The translations under genes and the position numbers were made by a program. Below, piece after piece: positions 8,387-17,751 of a stretch of DNA of 64,000 nt. This stretch comes from an uncultured Pelagibacteraceae bacterium (GTDB lineage Bacteria; Pseudomonadota; Alphaproteobacteria; Pelagibacterales; Pelagibacteraceae): contig CABYJS010000002.1 in assembly GCA_902519375.1 (NCBI GenBank), positions 29,254-93,253 of the forward strand, read 5' to 3'. Within the stretch, counting starts at the first letter, position 1. Every line of letters begins with the position of its first letter. Under the pieces are notes generated by a model. It ran no database searches. It had not been told where the DNA came from and saw only the letters and a list, made by a program, of their open reading frames with translations.

Positions 8387-9340
8387 CTATTTTTGTATAG
8401 TGTTTAATTTGTTCAATTCTTCTAAGAACTTTGGAAGAGCATCAAAAAGATCAGCTTCTAATCCATAATCTGCAACACTAAATATTGGTGCCTCTCCATC
8501 TTTATTGATTGCTACTATAACTTTACTTTCTTTCATACCTGCTAAATGTTGAATAGCTCCAGAAATACCAACGGCAATATATAAATCAGGAACAACAACT
8601 TTACCTGTTTGTCCTACTTGATGATCGTTAGTTATGTATCCTGCATCAACTGCTGCTCTAGAAGCCCCAATCGCAGCGTTCAGTTTGTCTGCTACTGCAG
8701 TAATTAGTTTAAAGTTTTCTCCACTTTGCATTCCTCTGCCACCTGATACGACCACTCTTGCAGTCCCAAGTTCAGGTCTATCAGATTTTATTTCTTCTTT
8801 TTTAATAAATTTTGATATTTCTGATGTTTCTTCTGCTTCACTATTTTCTATTTCAGCTGAACCTCCAGATGTAGGAGCAGGGTCAAATGAGGTTGGTCTA
8901 ATTGTTACACATTTAATCTTATCATTACTCTTTACAGTAGCAAAAGCATTGCCAGCATAAATTGGTCTTAAAAAAGTATCATCTGATATAACCTTTGTAA
9001 TATCGCTTACCTGTGAAACATCTAATAAAGCCGCAACCCTAGGCATTAAGTTTTTTCCAAAAGTATTTGCCGAACAAACAACATGTGAATAATTTTTCGC
9101 GAGTTTAATAACAACTGCAGTATAATTTTCAGCTAAGTAATTTTCATAGATTGGACTATTTACGTGAATTACTTTTTTTACATTAGGAACTTGAGATATA
9201 GATTTCGATACTTCATCAGAACCCGATCCAATTACCAAAACGTGGACATCCTCGTTAATTTGAGAAGCAGCTGAAATTGCGTTAAAAGTAAATGGCTTAA
9301 CCTCTTTATTATTGTGTTCTGCTATCAATAAAACTGACAT
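8387..9340 (-). CDS. etfA: Electron transfer flavoprotein alpha subunit
   Basis: This 317-residue protein contains the ETF-alpha C-terminal FAD domain with ARVVVSGGRGMQS, GASRAAVDAGYITNDHQVGQTGKVVVPDLYIAVGISGAIQHLAGM and the IVAINKDGEAPIF segment. With EtfB it forms the soluble heterodimer that collects electrons from acyl-CoA-type and methylamine-type flavin dehydrogenases. Its start overlaps the etfB stop by one base (TAATG), assuring stoichiometric translation. Length is normal. Confidence 0.97.
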   Translation of the reverse strand: MSVLLIAEHNNKEVKPFTFNAISAASQINEDVHVLVIGSGSDEVSKSISQVPNVKKVIHVNSPIYENYLAENYTAVVIKLAKNYSHVVCSANTFGKNLMPRVAALLDVSQVSDITKVISDDTFLRPIYAGNAFATVKSNDKIKCVTIRPTSFDPAPTSGGSAEIENSEAEETSEISKFIKKEEIKSDRPELGTARVVVSGGRGMQSGENFKLITAVADKLNAAIGASRAAVDAGYITNDHQVGQTGKVVVPDLYIAVGISGAIQHLAGMKESKVIVAINKDGEAPIFSVADYGLEADLFDALPKFLEELNKLNTIQK

Positions 9341-10089
9341 TATATAACTTTAGCCTCATTTTTTAATTTTTGAACTAATTCTTCTACACTTGCGACCTTA
9401 ATCCCAGCTTTCCTCTTAGGTGGTTCCTCAACTTTTATTTGCTCAATTCTAGGTTTTGTATCAATACCTAAATCAGAGGCATTTATTTGCTCGATTGGCT
9501 TTTTTTTCGCTTTCATTATATTAGGTAAAGAGGCGTATCTAGGTTCATTTAATCTTAGATCACATGTAACTATAGAAGGCATTTGGACTTCAATAGTTTC
9601 AAGACCTTCATCAACTTCTCGGGTAACTTCCAATGATTTTTCTTTAACTTCAATTTTTGAGGCAAAAGTTGCTTGTGGCCAACTTAATAATGCTGCTAAC
9701 ATCTGACCAGTTTGATTACAATCGTCATCTATAGCTTGTTTACCCATAAAAACTAAATCTGGTTTTTCTTTATCAACAATTTTTTGTAAAATCTTAGATA
9801 CAGCTAGCGGTTCTATAACTCCGTCAGCTTTTACTAGTATACCTCGATCCGCACCAACAGCTAATGCTTTTCTTACTGTTTCTTGAGCCTTCTCTTCTCC
9901 GACTGAAACAGCCACAACTTCTGTTGCCTTACCAGACTCTTTAATCTTTACCGCCTCTTCAATTGCGTTATCATCTGGGGGATTGGTAGACATCTTTACA
10001 TTATCAGTAACAATACCTGAGTTATCTTCTTTAACTCTAATTTGAACATTGTAATCAATAACTCTTTTTACTGCGACTAAAATTTTCAT
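9340..10089 (-). CDS. etfB: Electron transfer flavoprotein beta subunit
   Basis: This 249-residue ETF beta subunit begins [22 protein letters not shown] and contains [16 protein letters not shown] and the AMP-binding region [13 protein letters not shown] ... [34 protein letters not shown], with the [24 protein letters not shown] recognition loop that docks partner dehydrogenases. It is joined by TAATG overlaps to both the upstream dimethylglycine dehydrogenase-type gene and the downstream etfA, strong evidence that this dehydrogenase is a physiological partner. Confidence 0.97.
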   Translation of the reverse strand: MKILVAVKRVIDYNVQIRVKEDNSGIVTDNVKMSTNPPDDNAIEEAVKIKESGKATEVVAVSVGEEKAQETVRKALAVGADRGILVKADGVIEPLAVSKILQKIVDKEKPDLVFMGKQAIDDDCNQTGQMLAALLSWPQATFASKIEVKEKSLEVTREVDEGLETIEVQMPSIVTCDLRLNEPRYASLPNIMKAKKKPIEQINASDLGIDTKPRIEQIKVEEPPKRKAGIKVASVEELVQKLKNEAKVI

Positions 10090-12521
10090 TAAGCTCTCAA
10101 TAATTTATTTTCAATATCGTAAGGACTTTCTTCTAAAATTGTAGCCTCATACATTTTTCCTAATATATCAACTTTAAGTTTTTCTCCGACATTAGCTAAG
10201 TCAGGTTTAACCATTGCTAGTGCTATTGATTTGTCAAGTCTAAACCCATATTCACCACCAGTAGCTCTTCCTACAACTTTATTGTCTTTATAGATGGGAT
10301 TGTTACCCAAAACATCAGAGTCCGTTGTGTTATGAACTTCTAAAGTTACTAATTTATTATCAAACCCTTTTTCTCTCCATTTATTTAGTGCCTCAAGCCC
10401 AATGAAATTACCTTTGTTTGGATGGATGAATCTATCTAAACCAGATTCGTAGGGTGAATATTCAATGGATAGTTCCGTGCCAACTAATTTATAAGATTTT
10501 TCAAGTCTCAAGCTATTCATGGCTCTTATTCCAAAAGGTTTAATTCCTAAATCTTTTCCTGCTTCCATTAACTTATCAAATATATGATTTTGATATTCAA
10601 TTGGATGATGAAGTTCCCATCCCAGCTCACCAACAAAGTTAACTCTCATAGCATTAACTGGAGCGTATCCAACATTAACATTTTTTGCAGTTAACCATTT
10701 AAAGTTTTCAGTTGAAAAATCATCTGTTGAAACTTTTTGCATTAATTCTCTTGCTTTAGGACCAGCTACAACGAGTACTCCAGTGCTATTTGATAAGTCT
10801 TCGAATATAACTGAACCATCAGTTGGCATCCACTTTTGTATCCAATCGTGATCTAATCTTAAATTTGCACCGGCTGATACTAAATAAAAACTATTTTCAG
10901 ATTCTTTCATTATAGTAAATTCTGAATGAACACCCCCTTTGGTATTTAGTGCATGACATAATCCAATTCTTCCAATTTTTTTCGGTAGTTTATTGGCTAC
11001 TAAATAATCTAAAAACTCCTCAGATTTTGGTCCTTTAATTCTACATTTTGCAAAAGCAGTCATATCTAAAAGGCCAACATTTTCTTTTACATTTTGACAC
11101 TCTTTCTTAATGGCATCAAACCACTTTGATCTTCTAAACGACCAATCATCTTTCTGCTCCATCCCGTCAGTTGCAAAAAAGTTTGGTCTCTCCCAACCAA
11201 ATTTTTGACCAAATACAGCTCCAAGATTTTTCATTCTCTCATAACATGGTGATGTTCTTAATGGTCTTGCGGCTGGTCTTTCTTCATCTGGATAATGAGT
11301 AATAAAAACATGACTGTATGCTTCTTCATTTTTTGCTTTTAAATAGGATTTAGTTGCATAATTTCCATATCGTCTTGGCTCAACACCTAACATATCGATA
11401 GTAGGCTCGCCATCTACTATCCATTCTGCAAGTTGCCAACCGGCACCACCAGCAGCGGTAATTCCAAAACTATGACCTTCATTAATCCAAAAATTTTTTA
11501 ATCCCCAAGCAGGACCTACAATTGGATTACCATCAGGTGTATAACAAATTGCTCCATTGTAAACTTTTTTAACACCTACTTCACCAAAAGCTGGTACTCT
11601 GTGAATTGCTCCTTCAATGTGAGGTGCGAGTCTATCAAGATCTTCTTGAAATAATTCATATTCAGAATTTTTTGATGGTCCTTCTACATAACAAGCTGGT
11701 GCACCATCTTCGTAAGGACCTAAAATTAATCCGCCCGCTTCCTCTCTCATGTACCATCTGCTATCACTGTCCCTCAAAACTCCCATTTCTGGAAGACCTT
11801 CTTTTTTTCTTTTTTGAATTTCAGGATGAGGCTCTGTTACAATGTATTGATGTTCGACAGGTATGACTGGGATATCTAGTCCAACCATTTCTCCAGTTTG
11901 TCTCGCAAAATTTCCTGAGCAAGAAATTATATGTTCACATTCAATAGAACCCTTATCAGTTTCAACAATCCAGCCATCTTTATTTTGTTTCATTGCTAGG
12001 ACTGTAGTATTTCTATAAATTTCAGCTCCCATATTTCTTGCACCTGTTGCAAGTGCCTGTGTTAAATCAGCTGGTTGAATATATCCATCTTCTGGATGTT
12101 GAATAGCTCCAACTAAATCTTCTGTATGACATAAGGGCCAAATTTCTTTTACTTGTTGTGGAGTTAAAAATTTAACGTCTACACCAATTGTTTTGGCTAC
12201 TCCTGCATACTGATGATACTCATCCATTCTATCTTTTGTACTGGCTAAACGAATATTTGATACAACACTAAATCCAACATTTTTTCCTGTTTCATCTTCT
12301 AACTTCTTATAAAGGTCAACAGCATATTTATGGAGTTGTCCCACAGAATAACTCATATTAAAAAGTGGTAATAAACCAGCGGCATGCCAAGTTGAACCTG
12401 AGGTCAATTCTTTTCTCTCAACAAGAACTACATCAGACCATCCTTTTTTTGCTAAATGGTAAAGTGCGCTAACCCCTACAACTCCACCACCTACTACAAC
12501 AACTTTTGTTTTAGATTTCAT
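10089..12521 (-). CDS. Dimethylglycine/sarcosine dehydrogenase-type FAD oxidoreductase with GcvT domain
   Basis: This 810-residue protein has an N-terminal DAO FAD domain ([22 protein letters not shown], then STWHAAGLL, whose His is the covalent FAD site in DMGDH), a middle domain, and a C-terminal GcvT-type folate-binding domain from about residue 430 ([39 protein letters not shown]). Such enzymes oxidatively demethylate dimethylglycine or sarcosine, hand the C1 unit to THF as methylene-THF, and reduce ETF. Direct linkage to etfBA and ETF-QO supports this. It fits glycine-betaine catabolism known from SAR11. The exact substrate (dimethylglycine, sarcosine or another N-methyl amine) cannot be fixed from sequence. 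Confidence 0.9.
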   Translation of the reverse strand: MKSKTKVVVVGGGVVGVSALYHLAKKGWSDVVLVERKELTSGSTWHAAGLLPLFNMSYSVGQLHKYAVDLYKKLEDETGKNVGFSVVSNIRLASTKDRMDEYHQYAGVAKTIGVDVKFLTPQQVKEIWPLCHTEDLVGAIQHPEDGYIQPADLTQALATGARNMGAEIYRNTTVLAMKQNKDGWIVETDKGSIECEHIISCSGNFARQTGEMVGLDIPVIPVEHQYIVTEPHPEIQKRKKEGLPEMGVLRDSDSRWYMREEAGGLILGPYEDGAPACYVEGPSKNSEYELFQEDLDRLAPHIEGAIHRVPAFGEVGVKKVYNGAICYTPDGNPIVGPAWGLKNFWINEGHSFGITAAGGAGWQLAEWIVDGEPTIDMLGVEPRRYGNYATKSYLKAKNEEAYSHVFITHYPDEERPAARPLRTSPCYERMKNLGAVFGQKFGWERPNFFATDGMEQKDDWSFRRSKWFDAIKKECQNVKENVGLLDMTAFAKCRIKGPKSEEFLDYLVANKLPKKIGRIGLCHALNTKGGVHSEFTIMKESENSFYLVSAGANLRLDHDWIQKWMPTDGSVIFEDLSNSTGVLVVAGPKARELMQKVSTDDFSTENFKWLTAKNVNVGYAPVNAMRVNFVGELGWELHHPIEYQNHIFDKLMEAGKDLGIKPFGIRAMNSLRLEKSYKLVGTELSIEYSPYESGLDRFIHPNKGNFIGLEALNKWREKGFDNKLVTLEVHNTTDSDVLGNNPIYKDNKVVGRATGGEYGFRLDKSIALAMVKPDLANVGEKLKVDILGKMYEATILEESPYDIENKLLRA

Positions 12522-12577
12522 TATGCGATTCCTACTAAATTTTCATTCATAACGAAACAAAATTGTATCTGTGGATA

Positions 12578-13051
12578 TCAAATTGAACTTCCTAATGGGA
12601 TTGGGTTAGAAACCGCAGTCGTTAACCAGCAGTCTTTTAAAGGACCGTCAACTGTATACTTTTCAACTTGCCAATTAAATTTATGATATATTTTATCTTT
12701 ATCTAAAATTGTAACCTCAAATTGAGCTCGCTTATCACTGCTTCCAAGTTCTTTAATTTTATGACTTAAATGATTTAAAAGCATATTGTAGGAATTGCCT
12801 TTAATCATCATCTTAAAATTTGGTAAAGGTCCCGTAATTTTTTTGTTATCTGGATGAGCAAAATTCCAAGTTTGTTCAATTCCGCTATCTTTAAAATCTT
12901 TATCATTTTCCATTAATCCAATTAATTGAATTTTAACTACATCTGCAGGTAAAATTAAATTATTTGGAATTTTTAAGTCAGCTTTTGTAGGGGTGATATT
13001 AATTAATAAAAAAACAAATAGACTAAACGTTAAGCGCAGTTTTTCTAACAT
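12578..13051 (-). CDS. DUF4864-like exported protein
   Basis: The chosen start is the ATG at 13051 (one codon after a tandem ATG), because this places a signal peptide (KLRLTFSLFVFLLINITPTKA) at the N-terminus; a GTG at 13081 would add ten polar residues. The ~157-residue protein has the pattern of DUF4864: a short export signal, a QLIGLMENDKDFKDSGIEQTWNFAHPDNKKITGPLPNFKMM core and a C-terminal W(Q)VEKY...DGPLKDCWLTTAV stretch. Its start overlaps the end of the upstream flavodoxin-like gene by about 29 nt. Function unknown; probably periplasmic. Confidence 0.72.
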   Translation of the reverse strand: MLEKLRLTFSLFVFLLINITPTKADLKIPNNLILPADVVKIQLIGLMENDKDFKDSGIEQTWNFAHPDNKKITGPLPNFKMMIKGNSYNMLLNHLSHKIKELGSSDKRAQFEVTILDKDKIYHKFNWQVEKYTVDGPLKDCWLTTAVSNPIPLGSSI

Positions 13052-13592
13052 CATCAAGGAATTCTTCTCTTTTGTTATCACTTACAAATGGTACAGCAAA
13101 ATATCTTCTATAATTGATATTATAAATGCCGCACATGTGAAAAACACCTCTTTTAAGTCTTCTAATTGGTAAGTTTAGAAAGAACGTTGTTATTGCCAAT
13201 CGAGGTGATCCATAGGTGCAAAAAATAATAGCCTTTTTATTTCTTAAATTTCCTATTGGATATCCATAATTCCCCCAAAGCTGTTTAAACTTAAATGCCC
13301 AAGGTGGAGCTAATACCTTATCTATCCATCCCTCTACTATTGCTGGCATTCTAAAATTCCAAATAGGAGCAATCAATACTATTGTATCGCAAGCATCTAT
13401 TCTTTCTCGATGATCTAAAACAATATTATCGGGCTCTTCACCTGCATAAACTGGATTAAATTTTTCTTTGTATAAATCAATACTATCTACAGTATGTCCA
13501 TTTTCTTCAGCAGTTTTAATAAAAGTATTTTTTATTGCTGCATTAAATGATTTGTCACTATAGTGACCATAAATAAGAAATATTTTTTTCAC
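13023..13592 (-). CDS. NAD(P)H-dependent flavodoxin-like oxidoreductase
   Basis: This 189-residue protein of the flavodoxin-2 family (MdaB/YwrO/KefF group) begins with GTG (13590-13592). It shows IFLIYGHYSDKSFNAAI at the FMN phosphate loop and IVLIAPIWNFRMPAIVEGWIDKVLAPPWAF, the hallmark that lines the flavin in two-electron quinone reductases. It probably reduces quinones or related electrophiles using NAD(P)H in the cytosol. The last 29 nt overlap the next gene. Its own promoter would lie in the short gap to the CoA-binding protein gene upstream. Confidence 0.85.
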   Translation of the reverse strand: MKKIFLIYGHYSDKSFNAAIKNTFIKTAEENGHTVDSIDLYKEKFNPVYAGEEPDNIVLDHRERIDACDTIVLIAPIWNFRMPAIVEGWIDKVLAPPWAFKFKQLWGNYGYPIGNLRNKKAIIFCTYGSPRLAITTFFLNLPIRRLKRGVFHMCGIYNINYRRYFAVPFVSDNKREEFLDDVRKTALNV

Positions 13593-13614
13593 ATTAATAA
13601 TTTAATACTTTGGA

Positions 13615-14019
13615 TTATTCATTTTTAAAAAGTTTCTCATACTCAACTTTAGTACATTTATCCTCAATATATTCAATCTTGTTTAATTCAACAATTGATT
13701 TTGCGGCATTGCTTCTAATCCCTAATTGCAACCATAAAACTTTAGCTCCAATCTTCACAGTATCTTTTGCTATTTCTAATGCTTCACTAGAAGGTCTAAA
13801 AACATCTACTATATCAATTGAACTTTTGATATCAGTTATTTTTGCAAACACCTCTTCACCTAAAATTTTTTGACCTTTAGCAGATGGATTAACAGGAAAA
13901 ACTTTGAATCCATATTCTTGCATATATTTCATTACAATAGTAGATGCCTTTGTTTGGTCATTACTAACTCCAATTATTGCAATAGACTTGCATTGAGAGA
14001 AAATTTTTTTTAGGTCCAC
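13615..14019 (-). CDS. CoA-binding domain protein, YccU family
   Basis: This 134-residue single-domain Rossmann protein starts at GTG 14019. Motifs typical of the YccU/CoA-binding family are IAIIGVSNDQTKASTIVMKYMQEYGFKVFPVNP, IDIVDVFRPSSEALEIAKDTVKIGAKVLWLQLGI and a C-terminal VEDKCTKVEYE-type end (here IEDKCTKVEYEKL), where the Cys is usually conserved. It resembles the CoA-binding half of succinyl-CoA synthetase but lacks the catalytic part; function is not established. It follows the enoyl-CoA hydratase gene after 2 nt, so a CoA-related role in the same operon is plausible. Confidence 0.85.
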   Translation of the reverse strand: MDLKKIFSQCKSIAIIGVSNDQTKASTIVMKYMQEYGFKVFPVNPSAKGQKILGEEVFAKITDIKSSIDIVDVFRPSSEALEIAKDTVKIGAKVLWLQLGIRSNAAKSIVELNKIEYIEDKCTKVEYEKLFKNE

Positions 14020-14021
14020 AA

Positions 14022-14792
14022 TTATTTATTTTTCCAAATTGGTTTTCTTTTTTCAAGAAATGCAGATATTCCCTCTTTTGCATCCATTGCCATCATATTG
14101 ACTGTCATCATTTTGCTAGTAAAAGCGTAAGCTTTCCTTAATGGCATTTCTAATTGTTTATAGAATGTTTGTTTTCCAATCTTTATTGTAAGATTGGATT
14201 TAGATGCAATTTTTTTTGCAATTTTTAAAACTTCACTATTTAATTTAGATTTAGAAAAATAATCGTTTATCAAACCAATTTCTTTTGCATAATTTGCTTT
14301 TATTGGTTCGCCAGTTAAAAGCATTTTCATCATAGGTTTTCTACTAATTTTTCTACTGACAGCTACCATTGGAGTACTACAAAATAACCCTATATTAACA
14401 CCTGGTGTAGCAAATAAAGCATCTTTTGTGCTGTAGGCTAAATCACAACTTGCTACTAACTGACATCCAGCAGCATAAGCAGCACCGTGTACTTTAGCAA
14501 TTACAGGTTTTTTTCCTTCAACGATTTGGAGCATTAATTTTGAACAAAGGTTAAATAATTTTTGGTATTTCTCTCTTTTTTTCAAACCTCTAACTTCTTT
14601 TAAATTATGGCCCGCACTAAACCCTTTCCCAGCTCCTTCAAGAATTATCACTTTTATTTTTTTATCAAGGTCAAGTTTTTTTAATTCTTTAATTAGATCA
14701 TTTAAATTTTTAAAAGATAAAGAGTTATAAGTCTTAGGTTCATTAATAATCACTCTGGCTATATCTTTGTTTTTTAGTACTTTAATATTCAT
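14022..14792 (-). CDS. Enoyl-CoA hydratase/isomerase family protein
   Basis: This 256-residue crotonase-fold protein has VIILEGAGKGFSAGHNLKEVRG, which holds the first oxyanion-hole region, and PVIAKVHGAAYAAGCQLVASCDLAYSTKDALFATPGVNIGLF, the second. The pattern is closest to the ECHDC3-like subgroup, whose substrates are poorly defined. The usual catalytic Glu pair of true hydratases is not obvious (GVNIGLF where ENIGL..P is common), so hydratase activity is uncertain. It starts an operon with the CoA-binding protein and is preceded by the nucleotidyltransferase/kinase pair in the same direction. Confidence 0.82.
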   Translation of the reverse strand: MNIKVLKNKDIARVIINEPKTYNSLSFKNLNDLIKELKKLDLDKKIKVIILEGAGKGFSAGHNLKEVRGLKKREKYQKLFNLCSKLMLQIVEGKKPVIAKVHGAAYAAGCQLVASCDLAYSTKDALFATPGVNIGLFCSTPMVAVSRKISRKPMMKMLLTGEPIKANYAKEIGLINDYFSKSKLNSEVLKIAKKIASKSNLTIKIGKQTFYKQLEMPLRKAYAFTSKMMTVNMMAMDAKEGISAFLEKRKPIWKNK

Positions 14793-14798
14793 TGGGAA

Positions 14799-15173
14799 TT
14801 ATTTAAGTTTACCCTCTTCTCTCATCTTGGCTCTTATTTTAGTAGCAGAAATTTCTTGGACTTCCTTAGAAAGCTCAATTTCTTCCATCTTATAACCAAC
14901 TCCTCTTCCATAACAAATATTTGTGATATTTGGCACTAACATAATTTCAAATCTACCTTCAAACTCTGGATTTAATTTATCTTCAATATTTTTTTTAACA
15001 GTTTCAAAATCAAAAGGGTTGTCATCAACACCTTGAACATCTCTAATTTGAATACAAACTTGACCTGTTTTCTTTATTATTTCCTTAAATAATGTGTAAT
15101 GACCATCATGAAAAGGTTGCCATCTACCAAGCATTTGAGCTGTTGGCTTTTTATTGTCCCATTTATAAGCCAT
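14799..15173 (-). CDS. HxGH-type nucleotidyltransferase
   Basis: This 124-residue protein is a minimal nucleotidylyltransferase. GRWQPFHDGHYTLF (16-29) contains the HxGH motif, and EISATKIRAKMREEG near the C-terminus is the ISSTxIR motif that binds nucleotide phosphates. Relatives transfer AMP or CMP to phosphorylated small molecules (nicotinamide mononucleotide, phosphopantetheine, glycerol phosphate). The stop of the upstream APS-kinase-like gene overlaps its start (TAATG), implying sequential phosphorylation and nucleotidylation of one substrate. Substrate unknown. Sulfate adenylyltransferase activity is unlikely at this size. Confidence 0.8.
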   Translation of the reverse strand: MAYKWDNKKPTAQMLGRWQPFHDGHYTLFKEIIKKTGQVCIQIRDVQGVDDNPFDFETVKKNIEDKLNPEFEGRFEIMLVPNITNICYGRGVGYKMEEIELSKEVQEISATKIRAKMREEGKLK

Positions 15174-15580
15174 TATTTTATCTCCTTAAGTATTTTTGGT
15201 GCCCAATTTTTAGCATCTTGTGAAGTAACATGAAAGTCATACTTATCAGGTTTTACAAACATCTTATTGGTATCATCAAATCTGCCCTTTTTAATTGTAT
15301 CAACCCAAATTATAAAATCTGCTGGAAATAGTTTTCTAGCCTCAGGTGTTGGGCATATAAAATCTGCAACCACATAACTTCCGTCCTCTTTTAATTTCAA
15401 TGCAAAATCTGCCATCCTTTTTGCTTGCCTTTTTCTTCCTTCCTCTGAAAAGTCCCAATCGTTAGCCTTTTTTCTTACCTCGTCAGCATTTAACCTTTTT
15501 GCATTTAACATTGGAGCTAGCTCATTTGCTAAAGTTGTCTTTCCTGATCCAGGTAATCCCATTATTAAAATTATTTTCAT
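15173..15580 (-). CDS. P-loop small-molecule kinase, adenylylsulfate-kinase-like
   Basis: This 135-residue P-loop kinase has Walker A MGLPGSGKTTLANELA (7-22), LNADEVRKKANDWDFSEEGRKRQAKRMADFALKL, which resembles the DxxR...GR..Q..R region of APS kinases, and VVADFICPTPEARKLF. It is shorter than CysC (about 200), lacking the C-terminal substrate segment. It probably phosphorylates an alcohol group of a small metabolite that the coupled nucleotidyltransferase then activates. APS kinase function is possible but not supported by any sulfate-assimilation genes nearby. Confidence 0.78.
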   Translation of the reverse strand: MKIILIMGLPGSGKTTLANELAPMLNAKRLNADEVRKKANDWDFSEEGRKRQAKRMADFALKLKEDGSYVVADFICPTPEARKLFPADFIIWVDTIKKGRFDDTNKMFVKPDKYDFHVTSQDAKNWAPKILKEIK

Positions 15581-15662
15581 TTACAGTTTGTGGCAATAAA
15601 AATCGATTCTATCAAGCTGAATTTCTTTGACAGCTTTTTCAAAAAAGATAATGATCTAAAAA

Positions 15663-16391
15663 ATGAACTTTTCTCTAGAAATAGGTCCTAATACTGACAT
15701 TGATACATTGCCTCCAGTAAATGATGTTTATATAACTATGTTGCCAGGTGGTGATTATAAGGAAACTGCTGGGAAAGCTTTAGAGCTTGTTAAAAAAGGA
15801 TTTAATCCTGTCCCCCATTTTCCTGCCAGATCCATGTTGGACGAAAATCAGCTAAAAGATTATGTATCTATATGCAAAGATGGAGGAGTCAAACAGGCAC
15901 TAATAATTGGAGGTGGTAGAGAACCAGCAGGAAAATTTGATAGTTCTTTTCAACTTTTAGAGACAGGTTATTTTGAAAAAATGAAGATAGGAATCGCTGG
16001 ACACCCAGAGGGGAGTCCTGATATATCCGATTCAAATTTAGAAAAAGCTATGATAGATAAAAAGCCTTATGCTGACTATATTGTAACCCAGTGGTTAATG
16101 GACCCTCAGCCTATCATTGATTTCATATCTAAACAAAGCATACCAGTTCATGTTGGAATTACTGGCCCTCTGAAAATATCTAGCTTAATAAAATTTGCTA
16201 ATATTGTTGGAGCAAAAAATTCCCTAAACTTTCTTAAATCTAATTTTACTAAGGCATTAGATTTACTGAAACCTAAAGACCCTAATGATTTAATTGGGAA
16301 AGTTAAATCTCATACTGATTTCTTCCACATTTATACATTCGGCGGCTTGAAGGAAACTAACAAGTGGTTGAAGGAGAATAGTTATGTCTAA
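15663..16391 (+). CDS. Short methylenetetrahydrofolate reductase (MetF)-like protein
   Basis: This 242-residue protein resembles the FAD-binding TIM barrel of methylenetetrahydrofolate reductase: SLEIGPNTD at the N-terminus, FNPVPHFPARSM, ALIIGGGREPAGKF, KIGIAGHPEGSPD and ADYIVTQWLMDPQPIIDFI, the last pair matching the AGYPE and ITQxxFD motifs of MetF. It is about 50 residues shorter than E. coli MetF. Its last codons overlap the start of the GcvT-like methyltransferase by 8 nt. The likely role is to oxidise methyl-THF produced by that methyltransferase to methylene-THF, as the MetF partner of LigM does; this is inferred from context. Confidence 0.8.
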   Translation: MNFSLEIGPNTDIDTLPPVNDVYITMLPGGDYKETAGKALELVKKGFNPVPHFPARSMLDENQLKDYVSICKDGGVKQALIIGGGREPAGKFDSSFQLLETGYFEKMKIGIAGHPEGSPDISDSNLEKAMIDKKPYADYIVTQWLMDPQPIIDFISKQSIPVHVGITGPLKISSLIKFANIVGAKNSLNFLKSNFTKALDLLKPKDPNDLIGKVKSHTDFFHIYTFGGLKETNKWLKENSYV

Positions 16392-17742
16392 AGAATTTGA
16401 CTATACTAAATTAAAGCATGTTACTTCTGTTGATCAATCTGATCGCGAAGTTCCATACAATTTAAGACAAAGTGGACCAACTAAAGTTGAAATGCTTATT
16501 TCAACAAGAGTAAGAAAATCACCCTATTGGCATTTATCAATGCAAGCAGGTTGTTGGAGAGCTACAGTTTATAATCGTATTTATCATCCTAGAGGATATG
16601 TAAAACCAGAGGATGGTGGAGCAATGGTTGAGTATGATGCGATTGTAAATCACGTAACGATGTGGAATGTTGCTGTAGAAAGACAGATAAGAGTTAAAGG
16701 ACCTGACGCAGAAAAATTTACAGATTACGTTATTACAAGAGATGCAACTAAAATTTCACCAATGAGGGCAAGATATGTTATTTTGTGTAATGCCTATGGT
16801 GGAGTATTGAATGATCCGATTCTATTAAGGATTTCAAAAGATGAATTTTGGTTTTCTTTATCCGATTCTGATATTGGAATGTATCTTCAGGGTGTTAATG
16901 CTGATCAAAGATTTAATTGTACTGTTGAAGAAATTGATGCTTGTCCAGTTCAAATTCAAGGACCAAAATCAAAATCACTTATGAAAGATCTTTGTGGAGA
17001 TCAAGTTGATTTTGATAATATGCCCTTTTATGGTTTAGCAGAGGTCAAAGTTGGTGGGAGAAGTTGTGTTATCTCACAGTCTGGTTTCTCAGGAGAAGCA
17101 GGATATGAAATATATCTAAGGGATGCAACATTGTATGCTGAAGATATGTGGAATGCTGTTTTAGAAGCAGGAAAAAAACATAATCTAATGGTTATAGCAC
17201 CTGCTCACCATAGAAGAATTCAAGCAGGAATTCTTTCCTGGGGACAGGATATGGATCAACAACATAATCCTTTTCAATGTAATTTAGGTTATCAAGTTTC
17301 TCTTTCAGGAAAGGGTGAATGGAATAAAAAAGCAGACTACGTGGGTAAAGCTGCTCTTGAAAAAATGAAGGATGAACTAAAGTCTGGAAAAAAACCATAT
17401 AAACTTCAATTAGTAGGTCTTGAACTTGGTGGCAAACCCATAGAAGACTACGCGCCTGATTTTTGGTTAATTTCAAATGCTGATGGAGGTGAACCAGTAG
17501 GTTTTGTTACTTCGCCATGGTATCACCCCGAAAAGAAAACTAATATCGCTATGGGATATGTGCCATTTGACGGAACATTAAATCCAAATGGATTTCCTAA
17601 AGGTAAGATTGGAACTAAATATAAAATCCATCTACCAGAAAAGTATACAGAAAAACCTGGGGCACCGGTCGATGCTGTAGTAGTTGATATTCCATTTAAA
17701 GAATCTTTTAATGCAAATACTAGGGAAGTAGTAAAAGGTTAA
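16384..17742 (+). CDS. THF-dependent methyltransferase, GcvT/DmdA/LigM superfamily
   Basis: This 452-residue protein has the glycine-cleavage T-protein fold: WNVAVERQIRVKGPDAEKFTDYVITRD, YVILCNAYGGVLNDPILLRISKDEFWFSLSDSDI, CVISQSGFSGEAGYEIYLRD, and a C-terminal domain with PVGFVTSPWYHPEKKTNIAMGYVP. It is longer than GcvT and DmdA (about 365 residues), with an N-terminal extension (about 1-60). No other glycine-cleavage gene is present. It probably moves a methyl group from a methylated substrate (methoxy, S-methyl or N-methyl) to THF. The coupled MetF-like gene supports methyl-THF as product. The substrate is unknown; DMSP demethylase is possible but length and context differ. Confidence 0.82.
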   Translation: MSKEFDYTKLKHVTSVDQSDREVPYNLRQSGPTKVEMLISTRVRKSPYWHLSMQAGCWRATVYNRIYHPRGYVKPEDGGAMVEYDAIVNHVTMWNVAVERQIRVKGPDAEKFTDYVITRDATKISPMRARYVILCNAYGGVLNDPILLRISKDEFWFSLSDSDIGMYLQGVNADQRFNCTVEEIDACPVQIQGPKSKSLMKDLCGDQVDFDNMPFYGLAEVKVGGRSCVISQSGFSGEAGYEIYLRDATLYAEDMWNAVLEAGKKHNLMVIAPAHHRRIQAGILSWGQDMDQQHNPFQCNLGYQVSLSGKGEWNKKADYVGKAALEKMKDELKSGKKPYKLQLVGLELGGKPIEDYAPDFWLISNADGGEPVGFVTSPWYHPEKKTNIAMGYVPFDGTLNPNGFPKGKIGTKYKIHLPEKYTEKPGAPVDAVVVDIPFKESFNANTREVVKG

Positions 17743-17751
17743 TTTTATATC

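Noticed and set aside
13023..13081. GTG start at 13081 for the DUF4864-like protein
   Set aside because: It would place ten polar residues before the export signal; the ATG pair at 13054/13051 directly before the hydrophobic core is more plausible.
15625..15660. TTGACA with GATAAT before the MetF-like gene as a sigma-70 promoter
   Set aside because: Spacing is about 14 bp, too short for a normal sigma-70 promoter; other AT-rich hexamers match equally well, so no promoter call is justified.
16384..17742. Glycine riboswitch or glycine-cleavage operon around the GcvT-like gene
   Set aside because: No gcvH or gcvP is adjacent and the 82-bp region upstream of the MetF-like gene is too short and lacks any recognisable riboswitch core.
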